DNA of 64,000 nt from Actinomycetes bacterium (GTDB lineage Bacteria > Actinomycetota > Acidimicrobiia > Acidimicrobiales > SZUA-35), in NCBI GenBank assembly GCA_024280015.1, contig JAJRQY010000157.1, positions 99,235 through 163,234 on the forward strand, in the 5' to 3' direction. Of this stretch, positions 51,185 to 59,756 are shown piece by piece; within the stretch, counting starts at the first letter, position 1; every line of letters starts with the position of its first letter. A model generated the notes under the pieces. It was not told where the DNA came from and searched no databases. It saw nothing but the letters and a program-made list of their open reading frames with translations. Made by a program: the position numbers and the translations under genes.

Positions 51185-51431
51185 GGGACAGAGTTAGGTC
51201 GGGCGATCCGACTCTGTCCCATCTAAGTCTCGCTCGCCGCAGCGAGGGTCCTGGCTTGAATCAATCCCTCCTCAAGCCGGACCACCTTTCTGGAGAAGGG
51301 CGACCTCCAGTCGCCTGGCCTGGAGTTCCCTCCCCAGGTCAGGCATCAATCTCCTCCGGCTAGACCGGAAACAGTTTCCGACCACGATCGGGAAAAGGAA
51401 AGTGCAGGGCCGGTGGGCGATCCGGTCCTGC
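51185..51431. ncRNA. Cluster of five stem-loops in a gene-free gap
   Basis: Five stems stand in a row with nothing coding between them. GGGACAGAGT/ACTCTGTCCC spans 51185-51220. GGTCC-T-GGCTTGA/TCAAGCC-GGACC spans 51247-51283. GGCGAC/GTCGCC (51299-51315) is followed by TGGCCTGG/CCAGGTCA (51316-51341). CGGAAA/TTTCCG spans 51366-51380 and GCAGGGCCGG/CCGGTCCTGC spans 51404-51431. The loops of the first and last stems share GGGCGATCCG. The region separates two convergent genes, so terminator use is possible, but no T-runs follow. A structured RNA is an alternative; the strand is unknown. Confidence 0.5.
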
Positions 51432-51530
51432 GCTTTCGCCGTTTTACCTTCTGTGATTTCGCCTACCGGTCTTTGGTCTCCACCGGGTCGCCAAGACTGG
51501 GACTAGCGAGTCAGGAAGATCGGGTTGCAG

Positions 51531-51562
51531 CCAGGGAGACTGGGCTACTGCCAGGGAGACTG
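51531..51562. repeat. Tandem 12-base repeat at the end of the MBL-like gene
   Basis: CCAGGGAGACTG occurs at 51531-51542 and 51551-51562, a 20-base period that ends exactly at the stop codon of the gene on the minus strand. It completes the gene-free gap from 51141, which otherwise holds the hairpin cluster. No function can be assigned. A short 86-codon frame in this gap lacks any family pattern and is not called. Confidence 0.55.
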
Positions 51563-52141
51563 CTACCGGGCCAAGAACGTCTTGGCGTCCTCGATGTACT
51601 GGCCGTGTCCAGGAGCTACCGATTTCAGCCGGTAACTCTTCACCCGAGCCGGGAACCCTTCAGGTACTGAGTCCATCATCAGGTCTCCGGGGATCAGCGA
51701 ACGCTCCTGTTCCAGCACAAAGACGTACTGGCCAGCGTCGGCATCAATATCAAAAGCGAATACACGGAACTCGGTGGCATCAATCTTGAAGCCATCAACG
51801 AGTTCAACATCAGCGCCTTTGAATCCAGCGGGCGCGATCAGTTCAGCGCCAGTCTTCTTCTTGAGGGCAACAGCTCCCGCAGCATTGGCATCGCACGAGT
51901 CCGTCATGATGATCCAACGGATCCGATCACCACCACAACCAGCAAGAACATCAAGATGATCGGCATCTCCTGGCCCCGGATCAATGATCACGATCTCATC
52001 AATACCAATCAGGTATGTGTTGAGCCCCGGATCTTCGCTGTCACCTTCGCACTTGTTGGCAATACGCCGAACAAGAGGGCTGAGCGCCCTGGCAACACCA
52101 GGAGTAATTGGTGGTAGTGGAATCGGTTCTTCGATGGTCAT
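51563..52141 (-). CDS. Degenerate metallo-beta-lactamase-fold protein
   Basis: A 192-residue protein with the start and finish of an MBL fold (NTYLIGIDEIVIIDPGPGDA at the front, IPGDLMMD and VAPGHGQYI at the back). The metal motif HxHxDH is replaced by TDSCDANAAG, so only one of its aspartates remains and the first three histidines are gone. Dinuclear zinc binding is therefore unlikely. It may be a structural or ligand-binding relative of LACTB2/glyoxalase II-like hydrolases. It is followed after 26 bases by fxsA on the same strand and lies near the sel genes. Confidence 0.75.
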   Translation of the reverse strand: MTIEEPIPLPPITPGVARALSPLVRRIANKCEGDSEDPGLNTYLIGIDEIVIIDPGPGDADHLDVLAGCGGDRIRWIIMTDSCDANAAGAVALKKKTGAELIAPAGFKGADVELVDGFKIDATEFRVFAFDIDADAGQYVFVLEQERSLIPGDLMMDSVPEGFPARVKSYRLKSVAPGHGQYIEDAKTFLAR

Positions 52142-52167
52142 CTGAGTTTTCTCCTCCGCAGGCGGAG

Positions 52168-52641
52168 CTAGCCCAACTCGCGTTGAGCCGGTGGGTAGGC
52201 ATCACGAGGAATCGAGTCACCGTCGACAACAACACTGTCGACGTCAACCACTGATCGCCCGAAACGCTGATAGGGCCGGATCCATGTCTGAATCCGGGAT
52301 CGAACCGCCGGTCGAGCGAGGGCCCGAATCGGTGGAACAAACAACAAGATGGCCAGGATGGCCGAAACGAAACCAGGAAGGACAAGGAGAAGGCAGGCAA
52401 CCAGGACAAGAGCCCGGTCTGCAATCTTGTCCGCGACCAATGAGTCACCATTGGCCACACTAGAAATAGTCGAGCGGAAGAAGCCTGCACCCTGCCTTCG
52501 CAAGACAACCACACCAAGAACTGAGAGCGCGACGAGCAGAAGGGCAGTCGGAAGTGCACCAAAAACACTGGCGAGCTGAACCATTGCGAACAGCTCGACC
52601 ACCGTGATCACAAACAAGAAGACCGCTACCGGAGAGAACAT
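52168..52641 (-). CDS. fxsA: FxsA-family membrane protein
   Basis: A 157-residue membrane protein with three to four helices. The family start is visible (FVITVVELFAMVQLASVFGA), followed by VLGVVVLRRQGAGFF, DRALVLVACLLLVLPGFVSA and the FVPPIRALAR loop. E. coli FxsA suppresses exclusion of phage T7 by F-plasmid; its normal role is not known. The Asp/Ser-rich tail is a likely cytosolic end. It is divergent from selA. Confidence 0.85.
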   Translation of the reverse strand: MFSPVAVFLFVITVVELFAMVQLASVFGALPTALLLVALSVLGVVVLRRQGAGFFRSTISSVANGDSLVADKIADRALVLVACLLLVLPGFVSAILAILLFVPPIRALARPAVRSRIQTWIRPYQRFGRSVVDVDSVVVDGDSIPRDAYPPAQRELG

Positions 52642-52758
52642 CAGCAGCCCATTCTACCCGGCACACCACTCTCCGAGACCGCACAACACTCAGGCATGCC
52701 AGTTTGCCCGGTACAGCACGCGCCCGCGACGGACCCACAATCTCTATCATCGGAGACA

Positions 52759-54111
52759 ATGACACCGCCATCCGGCTCAAAAAGACCGCCATCCGACCCC
52801 GAACGACCACCCTCCGTCGACAAGCTTGCTCGTTCAATCTCTCATCTTGATCTTCCTCATCCACTTGCGGTTGAGGTCGCTCGGCAAGCAATCTCCACTG
52901 GTCAGATCGAGTCCATTGAAGACCTCGCCCAGGCACGGCGGCGGCAAATGCTCATGCCAGTCATCAACGCAACCGGCGTTTTGCTGCACACCAATCTTGG
53001 CCGGGCTCCCCTCTCAGCAGCGACGTCAGAATCACCCTCAGCAGCCAAGGGCGCATCGAATCTTGAGCTCAGCCTGGCCGACGGCAAGCGAGGCAGTCGC
53101 CAAAAAGCCGTTGGCGATTTGTTGGCCAGCGCAACCGGAGCCGAAGCCGCCATGGTGGTCAACAACTGTGCTGGTGCTGTCCTGCTCGTTCTTGCTGCTC
53201 TGGCTTCGGGGCGAGGTGCCGCGGTCAGCCGTGGTGAGCTGGTCGAGATCGGCGGCGGCTTCCGAATACCAGATGTGATGAATCAGTCCGGGGCCAACCT
53301 GATTGAGGTTGGCACCACCAACCGCACCCGCATCGGAGACTTTGAGCAGGCGGTTTCGGAGACGGCGAATGACCTGGCTCTCATCATGCAGATCCACCAG
53401 TCCAACTATCAGATCGTTGGATTCACCGAGTCAGTTCCACTGGCTGACCTCTGCCAGCTTGGTGTTCCCGTCGTTGCCGACATTGGTTCAGGATTGCTGG
53501 ACGCGGCGTGCCCTTGGCTGAACGGACCACCTCCAGCGTGGCTTGCTTCGGAGCCCGCGGCCAAGCAAGCGTTAGAAGCGGGAGCCGGACTCGTCCTCTT
53601 TAGTGGCGACAAGCTTTTTGGTGGTCCCCAAGCTGGCATCATTGCCGGGGATGCCGATCTGGTCGCCGCCTGTAGCAAGCACCCTCTTGCTCGGGCCCTT
53701 CGGCCAGGGAGCCTGGTGCTTTCAGCTCTCCAAGAAACCGCACTGTCTTACCTCAATCGAGCAGGCGAACAGATCCCCTTCTGGCAAATGACCACTCATT
53801 CCATCAATGATCTGACCGTCCGGGCCCAAGCAATCCTTCTTGCTTTGAGAACCGGACACGACGCCTCGACTGTCGCCACCGAAGCAGTTCCCGGTGGCGG
53901 AACCCTGCCCGGCGTGAGCATTCCCAGTGTCGGTATCGAACTAAGGGGCGAACATGTTGATGATCTCCGATCACAATCTCGACCAATTATTGCTCGTGTC
54001 ACCAGTCAGAAAACCACCGTCTTAGATCTGCGAACGATCGAGCAGCAAGACGATCAATACATCGCCGAGACCCTCCGGCTTCTACTAGCAACCGACCAGC
54101 CTCCGGCATGA
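52759..54111 (+). CDS. selA: L-seryl-tRNA(Sec) selenium transferase
   Basis: A 450-residue PLP enzyme. The N-terminal region (HPLAVEVARQAISTGQIESI, then MPVINATGVLLHTNLGRAPL) and the PLP lysine motif LVLFSGDKLFGGPQAGIIAG are diagnostic. It converts serine on tRNA-Sec into selenocysteine using selenophosphate. The ATG at 52759 has GGAG five bases upstream; an upstream ATG at 52696 would add 21 low-complexity residues. It overlaps selB by four bases. SelD, which makes selenophosphate, is not in the window. Confidence 0.95.
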   Translation: MTPPSGSKRPPSDPERPPSVDKLARSISHLDLPHPLAVEVARQAISTGQIESIEDLAQARRRQMLMPVINATGVLLHTNLGRAPLSAATSESPSAAKGASNLELSLADGKRGSRQKAVGDLLASATGAEAAMVVNNCAGAVLLVLAALASGRGAAVSRGELVEIGGGFRIPDVMNQSGANLIEVGTTNRTRIGDFEQAVSETANDLALIMQIHQSNYQIVGFTESVPLADLCQLGVPVVADIGSGLLDAACPWLNGPPPAWLASEPAAKQALEAGAGLVLFSGDKLFGGPQAGIIAGDADLVAACSKHPLARALRPGSLVLSALQETALSYLNRAGEQIPFWQMTTHSINDLTVRAQAILLALRTGHDASTVATEAVPGGGTLPGVSIPSVGIELRGEHVDDLRSQSRPIIARVTSQKTTVLDLRTIEQQDDQYIAETLRLLLATDQPPA

Positions 54112-55829
54112 GCGTTATTGCAACTGCGGGACATGTCGATCACGGCAAATCCACCCTGGTCCGTGCGCTAACTGGAACCGACCCCGACCGTTGGGCCGAG
54201 GAAAAGGAACGTGGCTTAACCATCGATCTCGGCTTCGCCAACCTTGTCCTGGAGTCAGGCCAGGAAATTTCGCTGATCGATGTTCCTGGCCATATTCGTT
54301 TCTTGCGAAACATGTTGGCCGGTGTCGGAGCCGTTGATGGCTGTCTCTTTGTTGTCTCTGCGGTCGAAGGCTGGAAGCCTCAATCAGAAGAGCACCTTCG
54401 AATCCTGCATCTGCTTGGCATTTCCCATGGCGTGATTGCTCTAACCATGATGGACCAGGTCGATGAAGACCTGCTGGAACTGGCCCTGCTGGACGTTGAG
54501 GAACATGTGGAGGGAACCTTCTTAGAAGGTTCTGCCATCGTGCCCGTGTCTGCGCCAATGGGAACCGGGTTAGATGATCTGCGGGCGGCCATCGAGTCGC
54601 TGATGGCCAATATTGGCGAAACCCCGGACCGGGATCAGCCCCGGATCTGGATCGACCGTGCCTTTGCCCCCTCTGGTGCGGGAACCGTCATCACCGGCAC
54701 TCTGACCGGCGGTTCCTTGGCCGTTGGTGATGAGGTGTTGGCCCTACCCGGCGAACAGACGGCCCGAATTCGAAGCCTGCAAAGCCATCATCGATCGGTC
54801 GACCAAGTTGGTCCCGGCAACCGGGTAGCCGTGAACCTGACAGGGATCAATCATGGTGACCTGGCCCGAGGCCATGTTCTGGTTCGTCAGGGGCAATGGC
54901 ATCGGAGCAAGATGATCGATGCTGAGCTGAAGGTACTGGCCAGCTTGAGCCACCCCGTCTCTCGCCGAGGGGCTTATGCCGCCTACTTGGGTTCAGGAGA
55001 GTTTCCGGTAAAGGTACGAGTATTGGGTCCAGACACCCTCAAGCCCGGTGACCAGGGTGCGATCCGCCTTCATTTCAAGACCACGGTTCCGGTCCTGCCC
55101 GGTGACCGCTTCATCCTTCGAGAAAGTGGGCGAGACGAAACCATCGGCGGTGGCCAACTTCTGGATATCGACCCCCGTGTCCGAGCAGCCGACGCCAAGC
55201 CAGATCGATCAGTGGAACGAGTGATAGCCGAGCGCGGCTGGGTCCAGGTCGATGAAGTTCTGCGACTCACCGGTGAGCGGTTGGAACCAATGATTGGCCA
55301 CTGGGTCGTTGACCCTGAGGTTCTCCAGGCGACGACAACAAAGCTGTTGAGCCTGGTGGAAGAGGCCGGCCCGCTTGGCTTAGACCTCGCCTTGCTCACT
55401 GACCAGGAACGAGGTCTCGCCCAGTCATTGGAAGAGATCGAGATCGAGGCGGGCCGGGCAACCATTGGTGAGCCGGATGACCCACTGGCCGATCACCCGT
55501 GGGTTGCGGCCCTGGAGGCCAATCCATTCACGCCTCCCACTGCGGAGGGTGTTGACCGGACCGAAATTCGTGAGCTCGTTCGCCGCGGCACCGTTGTCGA
55601 ACAAGACGGCGTCTTCTTCGCCCAAGCATCACTACTGAGAGCAGGAAAGCTACTGGCCGAACGGTTCCAAACTCAGCCAGAAGGACTCACCGTGGCCGAA
55701 GTTCGAGACCTGCTCGCTACGACTCGGAAGTTCGTGCTGCCTCTACTCAATCATTTTGATCAAACCGGTCAGACGCGACGCCGCGAAGACCTACGAATTG
55801 CCGGCCCGCGCTTGCCCGAACCTGACTAG
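54108..55829 (+). CDS. selB: Selenocysteine-specific elongation factor SelB
   Basis: A 573-residue GTPase. G1 is AGHVDHGKSTLVRAL, G2/G3 include GLTIDLGF and DVPGHIRF, G4 is the TMMDQVD segment. Beta-barrel domains occupy residues about 170-340, followed by winged-helix repeats to the end (VERVIAERGWVQVDEVLRL, LLATTRKFVLPLLNHFDQTG) that bind SECIS hairpins. SelB brings Sec-tRNA to UGA codons. The G4 motif reads MDQ where NKxD/TKxD is usual. It is coupled to selA by an ATGA overlap. It lacks a neighbouring selenoprotein gene. Confidence 0.94.
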   Translation: MSVIATAGHVDHGKSTLVRALTGTDPDRWAEEKERGLTIDLGFANLVLESGQEISLIDVPGHIRFLRNMLAGVGAVDGCLFVVSAVEGWKPQSEEHLRILHLLGISHGVIALTMMDQVDEDLLELALLDVEEHVEGTFLEGSAIVPVSAPMGTGLDDLRAAIESLMANIGETPDRDQPRIWIDRAFAPSGAGTVITGTLTGGSLAVGDEVLALPGEQTARIRSLQSHHRSVDQVGPGNRVAVNLTGINHGDLARGHVLVRQGQWHRSKMIDAELKVLASLSHPVSRRGAYAAYLGSGEFPVKVRVLGPDTLKPGDQGAIRLHFKTTVPVLPGDRFILRESGRDETIGGGQLLDIDPRVRAADAKPDRSVERVIAERGWVQVDEVLRLTGERLEPMIGHWVVDPEVLQATTTKLLSLVEEAGPLGLDLALLTDQERGLAQSLEEIEIEAGRATIGEPDDPLADHPWVAALEANPFTPPTAEGVDRTEIRELVRRGTVVEQDGVFFAQASLLRAGKLLAERFQTQPEGLTVAEVRDLLATTRKFVLPLLNHFDQTGQTRRREDLRIAGPRLPEPD

Positions 55830-55885
55830 GGCCCTGTCTTTTGCTGGCAAGCCAGTATCCAAGACCTAAGCTCTTGCTCACGGAA

Positions 55886-56146
55886 CTAGGCCGTGACGGC
55901 AGCGACCTCTCGGCGCTCGTTCTCCGTGAGCCCACCCCAGATGCCGTGTTGTTCACGGATCCCGACGGCGTAGTCCAGACACGGATCCTTTACCGAGCAC
56001 GTGAGACAAATCTCTTTTGCTCGTGCCTCTCGGCGCCTCTTGTCCGTCCTGCGCTCAAGGCGCGACGGGGGGAAGAAGATGACCTGATTTGGTCCACGAC
56101 AGGCCGCTGCTTGCTGCCACAGGTCGCTTACTTCTTGGATGCTCAC
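55886..56146 (-). CDS. whiB: WhiB-family redox-sensing transcription factor
   Basis: An 86-residue WhiB-like regulator. Four cysteines that bind a [4Fe-4S] cluster can be seen: AAACRGP, then KEICLTCSVKDPC. They are followed by the signature turn GIWGGLTENERRE. WhiB proteins are confined to actinobacteria and their phages and regulate genes with a sigma factor. The GTG at 56146 is preceded by AGGAGG at seven bases; a much longer frame upstream is not homologous. It lies in the same neighbourhood as a pair of ArsA-like ATPases, as WhiB4 does in mycobacteria. Confidence 0.95.
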   Translation of the reverse strand: MSIQEVSDLWQQAAACRGPNQVIFFPPSRLERRTDKRRREARAKEICLTCSVKDPCLDYAVGIREQHGIWGGLTENERREVAAVTA

Positions 56147-56228
56147 CAGCAATCCTCCTAGTCCGTTTACGCAGACCTTAGGGCGGGTGTGACATACAAC
56201 ACAAGACCAATTCTCTAGGTCGTTTGAC

Positions 56229-57581
56229 CTAGTCGTGCTCGCGGTAGTCCTTTGCCCCTCCTTCAAGGGGGGCAACCTCCAGCAGAAGGCGGCTAATTCC
56301 GACCACTCGCAGGGTGTCTCCGGCCTTGGCCGGGGTAGCCCGATTGGTGAGTGCTCGCCACGGGGTGCCATCCACCTGGACGGTTCCTTCGGGGTCAATG
56401 TCGGTAGCGGCGATTGCTTCGGAACCAATCATCCACTTGCGGCCGATGGTTGGTGTGGAGAAGCGGGTTCGCACCATCGAGGGCATGCCGGTGTAGATGT
56501 AGAGCATCATGCCGATGACGCCGAAACCGGCAGTGACCCACGACATGCGAAGACCGTCATAGAGGAACCAGGTTCCGATCACGAACATGACCATCGATAG
56601 GAGGGAGTACAGGCGGGGGATGTTGGTTTGGATGTCGATCGCTGCGGCCAGGAACGAGAGCACAACGAGGGCCAGGGCCCATGTCCTGGTTGGTAGGGCT
56701 GCCATCCCATAGCAGCCAAGGACAAAGAGGAAGACCCCAATGACTCCAGCGACTCCAACGCCTGCGGTGTAAAGCTCAAAGATCAAGATTCCGAGGCCGA
56801 GAACGAGAAAGAGGTAGGCAACTTCGGGGCTGGCAACAGTATGGAAGAGTTGGCCACTGAGGGGCAGGGTGACAAATTCAGTGGCCGTGAGGTTGACGAC
56901 ACCGTCGCCGTTGTCAGTGACTTCGTAGCCATCTAGATAGGCCATGAACGGACGCAAGGTTGAGATGTTGACCAAGGGCCCTTCGGAGATGCCAAGGGCG
57001 ATTGCTTCTTCATCGCGAACCTTGAAGTCCAACAGTCGCTCGTATCCATCAAAGCTGACGGGGAACTCTTCCTGGGAGAGACGGGGCGTGCCAATGTCGC
57101 CAATCCATGAGCCTTGGGGCACACCGATCAGGTCGGCAGTGACCAACAACTCAGCGGTTCCACCGAGGGCGGCCGATCCGGTGGGGCCAACCCACATGGC
57201 AATCTGGAGAGGCGAGTCACGCAAGCGAGTGGCAAGATTGATGAAACGTTCGTCATCCAGAATCGAGCCGTTGGAGTTGATTCGAAGGACCAGTGCCAGC
57301 AGGCCTTCGTCTTCGGCCCGGTCCAGTTCCTTGATGAGGTAGTCATACATGACTGGGTCAAGCAGGCCGGTGAGTTCAACGATGCGGACCTTGTTGTCCG
57401 CTCCTTCGGCAATCTGAACCGTGTCGACAACCGCAGCTTCGTCAGTGCTTTCGGCGGGACTGGCCACTGCCGGACCAGAGAACACCATCATCAGTGCAGC
57501 AAACCCCAAGAGGGTTACCGCTAGGATTCGGGCCAGTGAATGCTGCCGATTTTCTGAATGCCGCTGACTTCTTTGCTGCAT
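56229..57581 (-). CDS. NfeD-family membrane protein (ClpP-class serine protease-like N-terminal domain)
   Basis: A 450-residue protein with a signal peptide (LARILAVTLLGFAALMMVFS), then a ClpP/crotonase-like domain (LTGLLDPVMYDYLIKELDRA, LVLRINSNGSILDDE, AMWVGPTGSAALGGTAELLV). Several membrane helices and a C-terminal NfeD OB-fold domain (IGSEAIAATDIDPEGTVQVD) complete it. The family works with flotillin/SPFH membrane proteins; none is seen in the window. The expected catalytic serine may be the one in GPTGSAALGG. Its 5' end overlaps that of the ArsA-like gene on the other strand. Confidence 0.85.
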   Translation of the reverse strand: MQQRSQRHSENRQHSLARILAVTLLGFAALMMVFSGPAVASPAESTDEAAVVDTVQIAEGADNKVRIVELTGLLDPVMYDYLIKELDRAEDEGLLALVLRINSNGSILDDERFINLATRLRDSPLQIAMWVGPTGSAALGGTAELLVTADLIGVPQGSWIGDIGTPRLSQEEFPVSFDGYERLLDFKVRDEEAIALGISEGPLVNISTLRPFMAYLDGYEVTDNGDGVVNLTATEFVTLPLSGQLFHTVASPEVAYLFLVLGLGILIFELYTAGVGVAGVIGVFLFVLGCYGMAALPTRTWALALVVLSFLAAAIDIQTNIPRLYSLLSMVMFVIGTWFLYDGLRMSWVTAGFGVIGMMLYIYTGMPSMVRTRFSTPTIGRKWMIGSEAIAATDIDPEGTVQVDGTPWRALTNRATPAKAGDTLRVVGISRLLLEVAPLEGGAKDYREHD

Positions 57582-58525
57582 CTCGCGTCCTGATCGTGGC
57601 CGGTAAGGGGGGTGTTGGCAAGACAACGGTAGGGGCAACTCTTGGCATCGCGGCAGCCAGTGTTGGACTACGGACTCAACTCATCGAACTTGACGGCCAT
57701 TCCAGCCTCGGCTCGCCCTTCGGGCTGACCGAACTTCCCTATGAAGAGGTCGAGATCCAGCCAGCTACCCACTCGTTGTCTGGCCGCTTGAGCGGGCGAC
57801 GAATTACTCCCGACAACGCCCTCGTTGAGTACCTGAGGGACCATGGTCTGAAGCGAATTGGTGGGCGGCTCGTCAAGACCGGAGCCATCGATGTTGTCTC
57901 GACCGCTGCCCCAGGTATTCATGACCTGTTAGCCCTCGGCAAGATTCGGGCCTTGGAACAATCTGGTGAGTCTGACCTGATCATTGTTGATGCGCCCGCT
58001 GCTGGTCACGCATTGACCTTCCTTCGCTCCCCGGCCGGTCTGGCCGACGCCGTTGGGGACGGTCCGATTCACGAGCAGGCCGAGCAGGTACTTGAGATGC
58101 TCGGTGATGATCGCCGCTGCCAAGTCATGCTGGTCACCCTTCCGGAAGAGACTCCAGTTAGTGAAGCCATCGAGACCGCGTACAGCTTGGAAGACGATGT
58201 TGGTCTGAAGCTTGCGCCCCTGGTTGTGAACGGAATCCTGTCTCCCATTGATGGGCTGGGTTCAGCCTTGTCGGCCTTACGAGGTCGAACCAAGGAAGCG
58301 AAGGCACTGCGAGCCGCAGCCCGGTATCGCCAGGCTCGGCGTGAGGGGCAGGTCGAGGAGCGAGATCGCTTGTCTGGCGAGTTGCCATTGAACCAGATCG
58401 GCCTAACCCAGCTCCCGACGGCTCATCTGGACGAGGCCGACATTCATGTTCTGGCCGCCCAGTTCAATCAGCAGATCAGCCAACTCGTTGTTGATGATGA
58501 TGCTGACATTGGAACCAAGTCATGA
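57536..58525 (+). CDS. Get3/ArsA-family ATPase, subunit 1 (Rv3679-like)
   Basis: A 329-residue ATPase. Deviant Walker A is VAGKGGVGKTTVGATLG with both lysines, and VDAPAAGHALTFLRSPAGL is the switch region. It overlaps a second ATPase of the same family by four bases. In Mycobacterium tuberculosis a similar gene pair, Rv3679-Rv3680, encodes a heteromeric ATPase next to whiB4; here WhiB lies 1.4 kb away with an NfeD-like gene between. The start is a GTG at 57536 inside the NfeD 5' end; the first residues contain a short duplication (NAADFLNAADFF). Confidence 0.87.
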   Translation: MNAADFLNAADFFAASRVLIVAGKGGVGKTTVGATLGIAAASVGLRTQLIELDGHSSLGSPFGLTELPYEEVEIQPATHSLSGRLSGRRITPDNALVEYLRDHGLKRIGGRLVKTGAIDVVSTAAPGIHDLLALGKIRALEQSGESDLIIVDAPAAGHALTFLRSPAGLADAVGDGPIHEQAEQVLEMLGDDRRCQVMLVTLPEETPVSEAIETAYSLEDDVGLKLAPLVVNGILSPIDGLGSALSALRGRTKEAKALRAAARYRQARREGQVEERDRLSGELPLNQIGLTQLPTAHLDEADIHVLAAQFNQQISQLVVDDDADIGTKS

Positions 58526-59706
58526 GCGCGGCAGCTACATCCTCTGACACTCAGGGCTTGTCGGAATTGATCCAATCTCGCTCTGTCATTGTCTGTTTGG
58601 GGCCTGGTGGGGTTGGCAAGACAACGACGGCTGCTGCCATAGCCATTGCCGGCGCCAAACTCGGGTTGCGGGTCGCTGTTCTCACGGTCGATCCTGCCAG
58701 ACGCTTAGCCGAAGCCATGGGCCTCACTCCGGCCAAGTCACCATCGAACCTGGAGATGAAGACGGAGCCACACAGCGACGGCGGCCGAGGGTTAGGAAAG
58801 GCCGCCGGGCTGGACAATGAACCCCGCCTGATCGATGGCCCTTGGGACGGTGAGTTGTGGGGCGTGATGTTGGATGTTCGCGCCACCTTCGATGGCCTGA
58901 TTTCTGAGTACGCCGAGTCGGACAAGCAACGCGACGCCATCTTGAACAACCGTCTGTATCAGAACTTGACCACCACCTTGACGGGGACCAATGAGTACAT
59001 GGCGGCTGAACGACTGCGTGCCCTACACGCCGATGACCGTTTTGATCTGGTGATTCTGGACACGCCCCCAGCTCACCACGCCATCGACTTGCTGGATAGC
59101 CCCGGTCGCCTGAGTCGCTTTGTCGACCATCGGGTCTATCGCACGGTCCTGTCCCCAAAACCCGGTGTCTTCCGCGCGGTAACCTCCGCCGCCAACATGG
59201 TGGTTCGCGCCATTGGCCAGGTTGTCGGCAATACCTTGTTAGCCGACGCCATTGCCTTCTTTAATGACTTCCAAGGCATGGACCAGGGGTTCCGTGATCG
59301 GGCGGCGGAGATTGACGACATCCTTCACTCCGACGAGACGGCCTATGTGTTGATCTCTTCGCCTCGCTATCAGCCTCTGCAAGCCAGTCGTTGGATAACC
59401 GGGCAGCTGGCTGAGCGGGGTCGATCGGTCGCAGCTGTGGTTTTCAATCGGATGACGCCAGTGTTCTGGCCGGTTGATGATGGGGCTCGTTGGGAGGGAT
59501 CAGCCGATCCGTTGGAGCAGAATCTGGCCGAGCTGATCCGCTTGCGTCGCGCGGAAGAAGAACTGGTCGAATCTGCTCTGGGTGACCTGTTCCCGGACAA
59601 CAAAACGGCTCAAAAAGGCCGGCTACGTCAGATTCTGATCGAAGAAAAGTCCACGCCAGTCAATGATCTTGGCGCCCTCGCGGACTTGAGTAAGTCGTTC
59701 CTGTAG
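58522..59706 (+). CDS. Get3/ArsA-family ATPase, subunit 2 (Rv3680-like), lacking the signature lysine
   Basis: A 394-residue partner ATPase. The Walker A region is LGPGGVGKTTTAAAIAIAG, so the signature lysine of the deviant motif (KGGVGKT) is proline while the P-loop lysine remains. LILDTPPAHHAIDLLDSPGR is the switch II-like segment. The missing lysine normally reaches across the dimer, so it must be supplied by subunit 1, which suggests an obligate heterodimer. The cargo is not known; relatives handle tail-anchored proteins in eukaryotes and are tied to redox and glycerol metabolism in mycobacteria. It is coupled to subunit 1. Confidence 0.88.
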   Translation: MSAAATSSDTQGLSELIQSRSVIVCLGPGGVGKTTTAAAIAIAGAKLGLRVAVLTVDPARRLAEAMGLTPAKSPSNLEMKTEPHSDGGRGLGKAAGLDNEPRLIDGPWDGELWGVMLDVRATFDGLISEYAESDKQRDAILNNRLYQNLTTTLTGTNEYMAAERLRALHADDRFDLVILDTPPAHHAIDLLDSPGRLSRFVDHRVYRTVLSPKPGVFRAVTSAANMVVRAIGQVVGNTLLADAIAFFNDFQGMDQGFRDRAAEIDDILHSDETAYVLISSPRYQPLQASRWITGQLAERGRSVAAVVFNRMTPVFWPVDDGARWEGSADPLEQNLAELIRLRRAEEELVESALGDLFPDNKTAQKGRLRQILIEEKSTPVNDLGALADLSKSFL

Positions 59707-59756
59707 GCACCTGTTGTCGCCGGGTTTACCCCGGGACGTCGAGCTGGGACGTCGAG

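Noticed and set aside
51413-51670. An 85-codon frame in the hairpin-rich gap
   Set aside because: It crosses the last hairpin and the end of the MBL-like gene and shows no protein-like composition.
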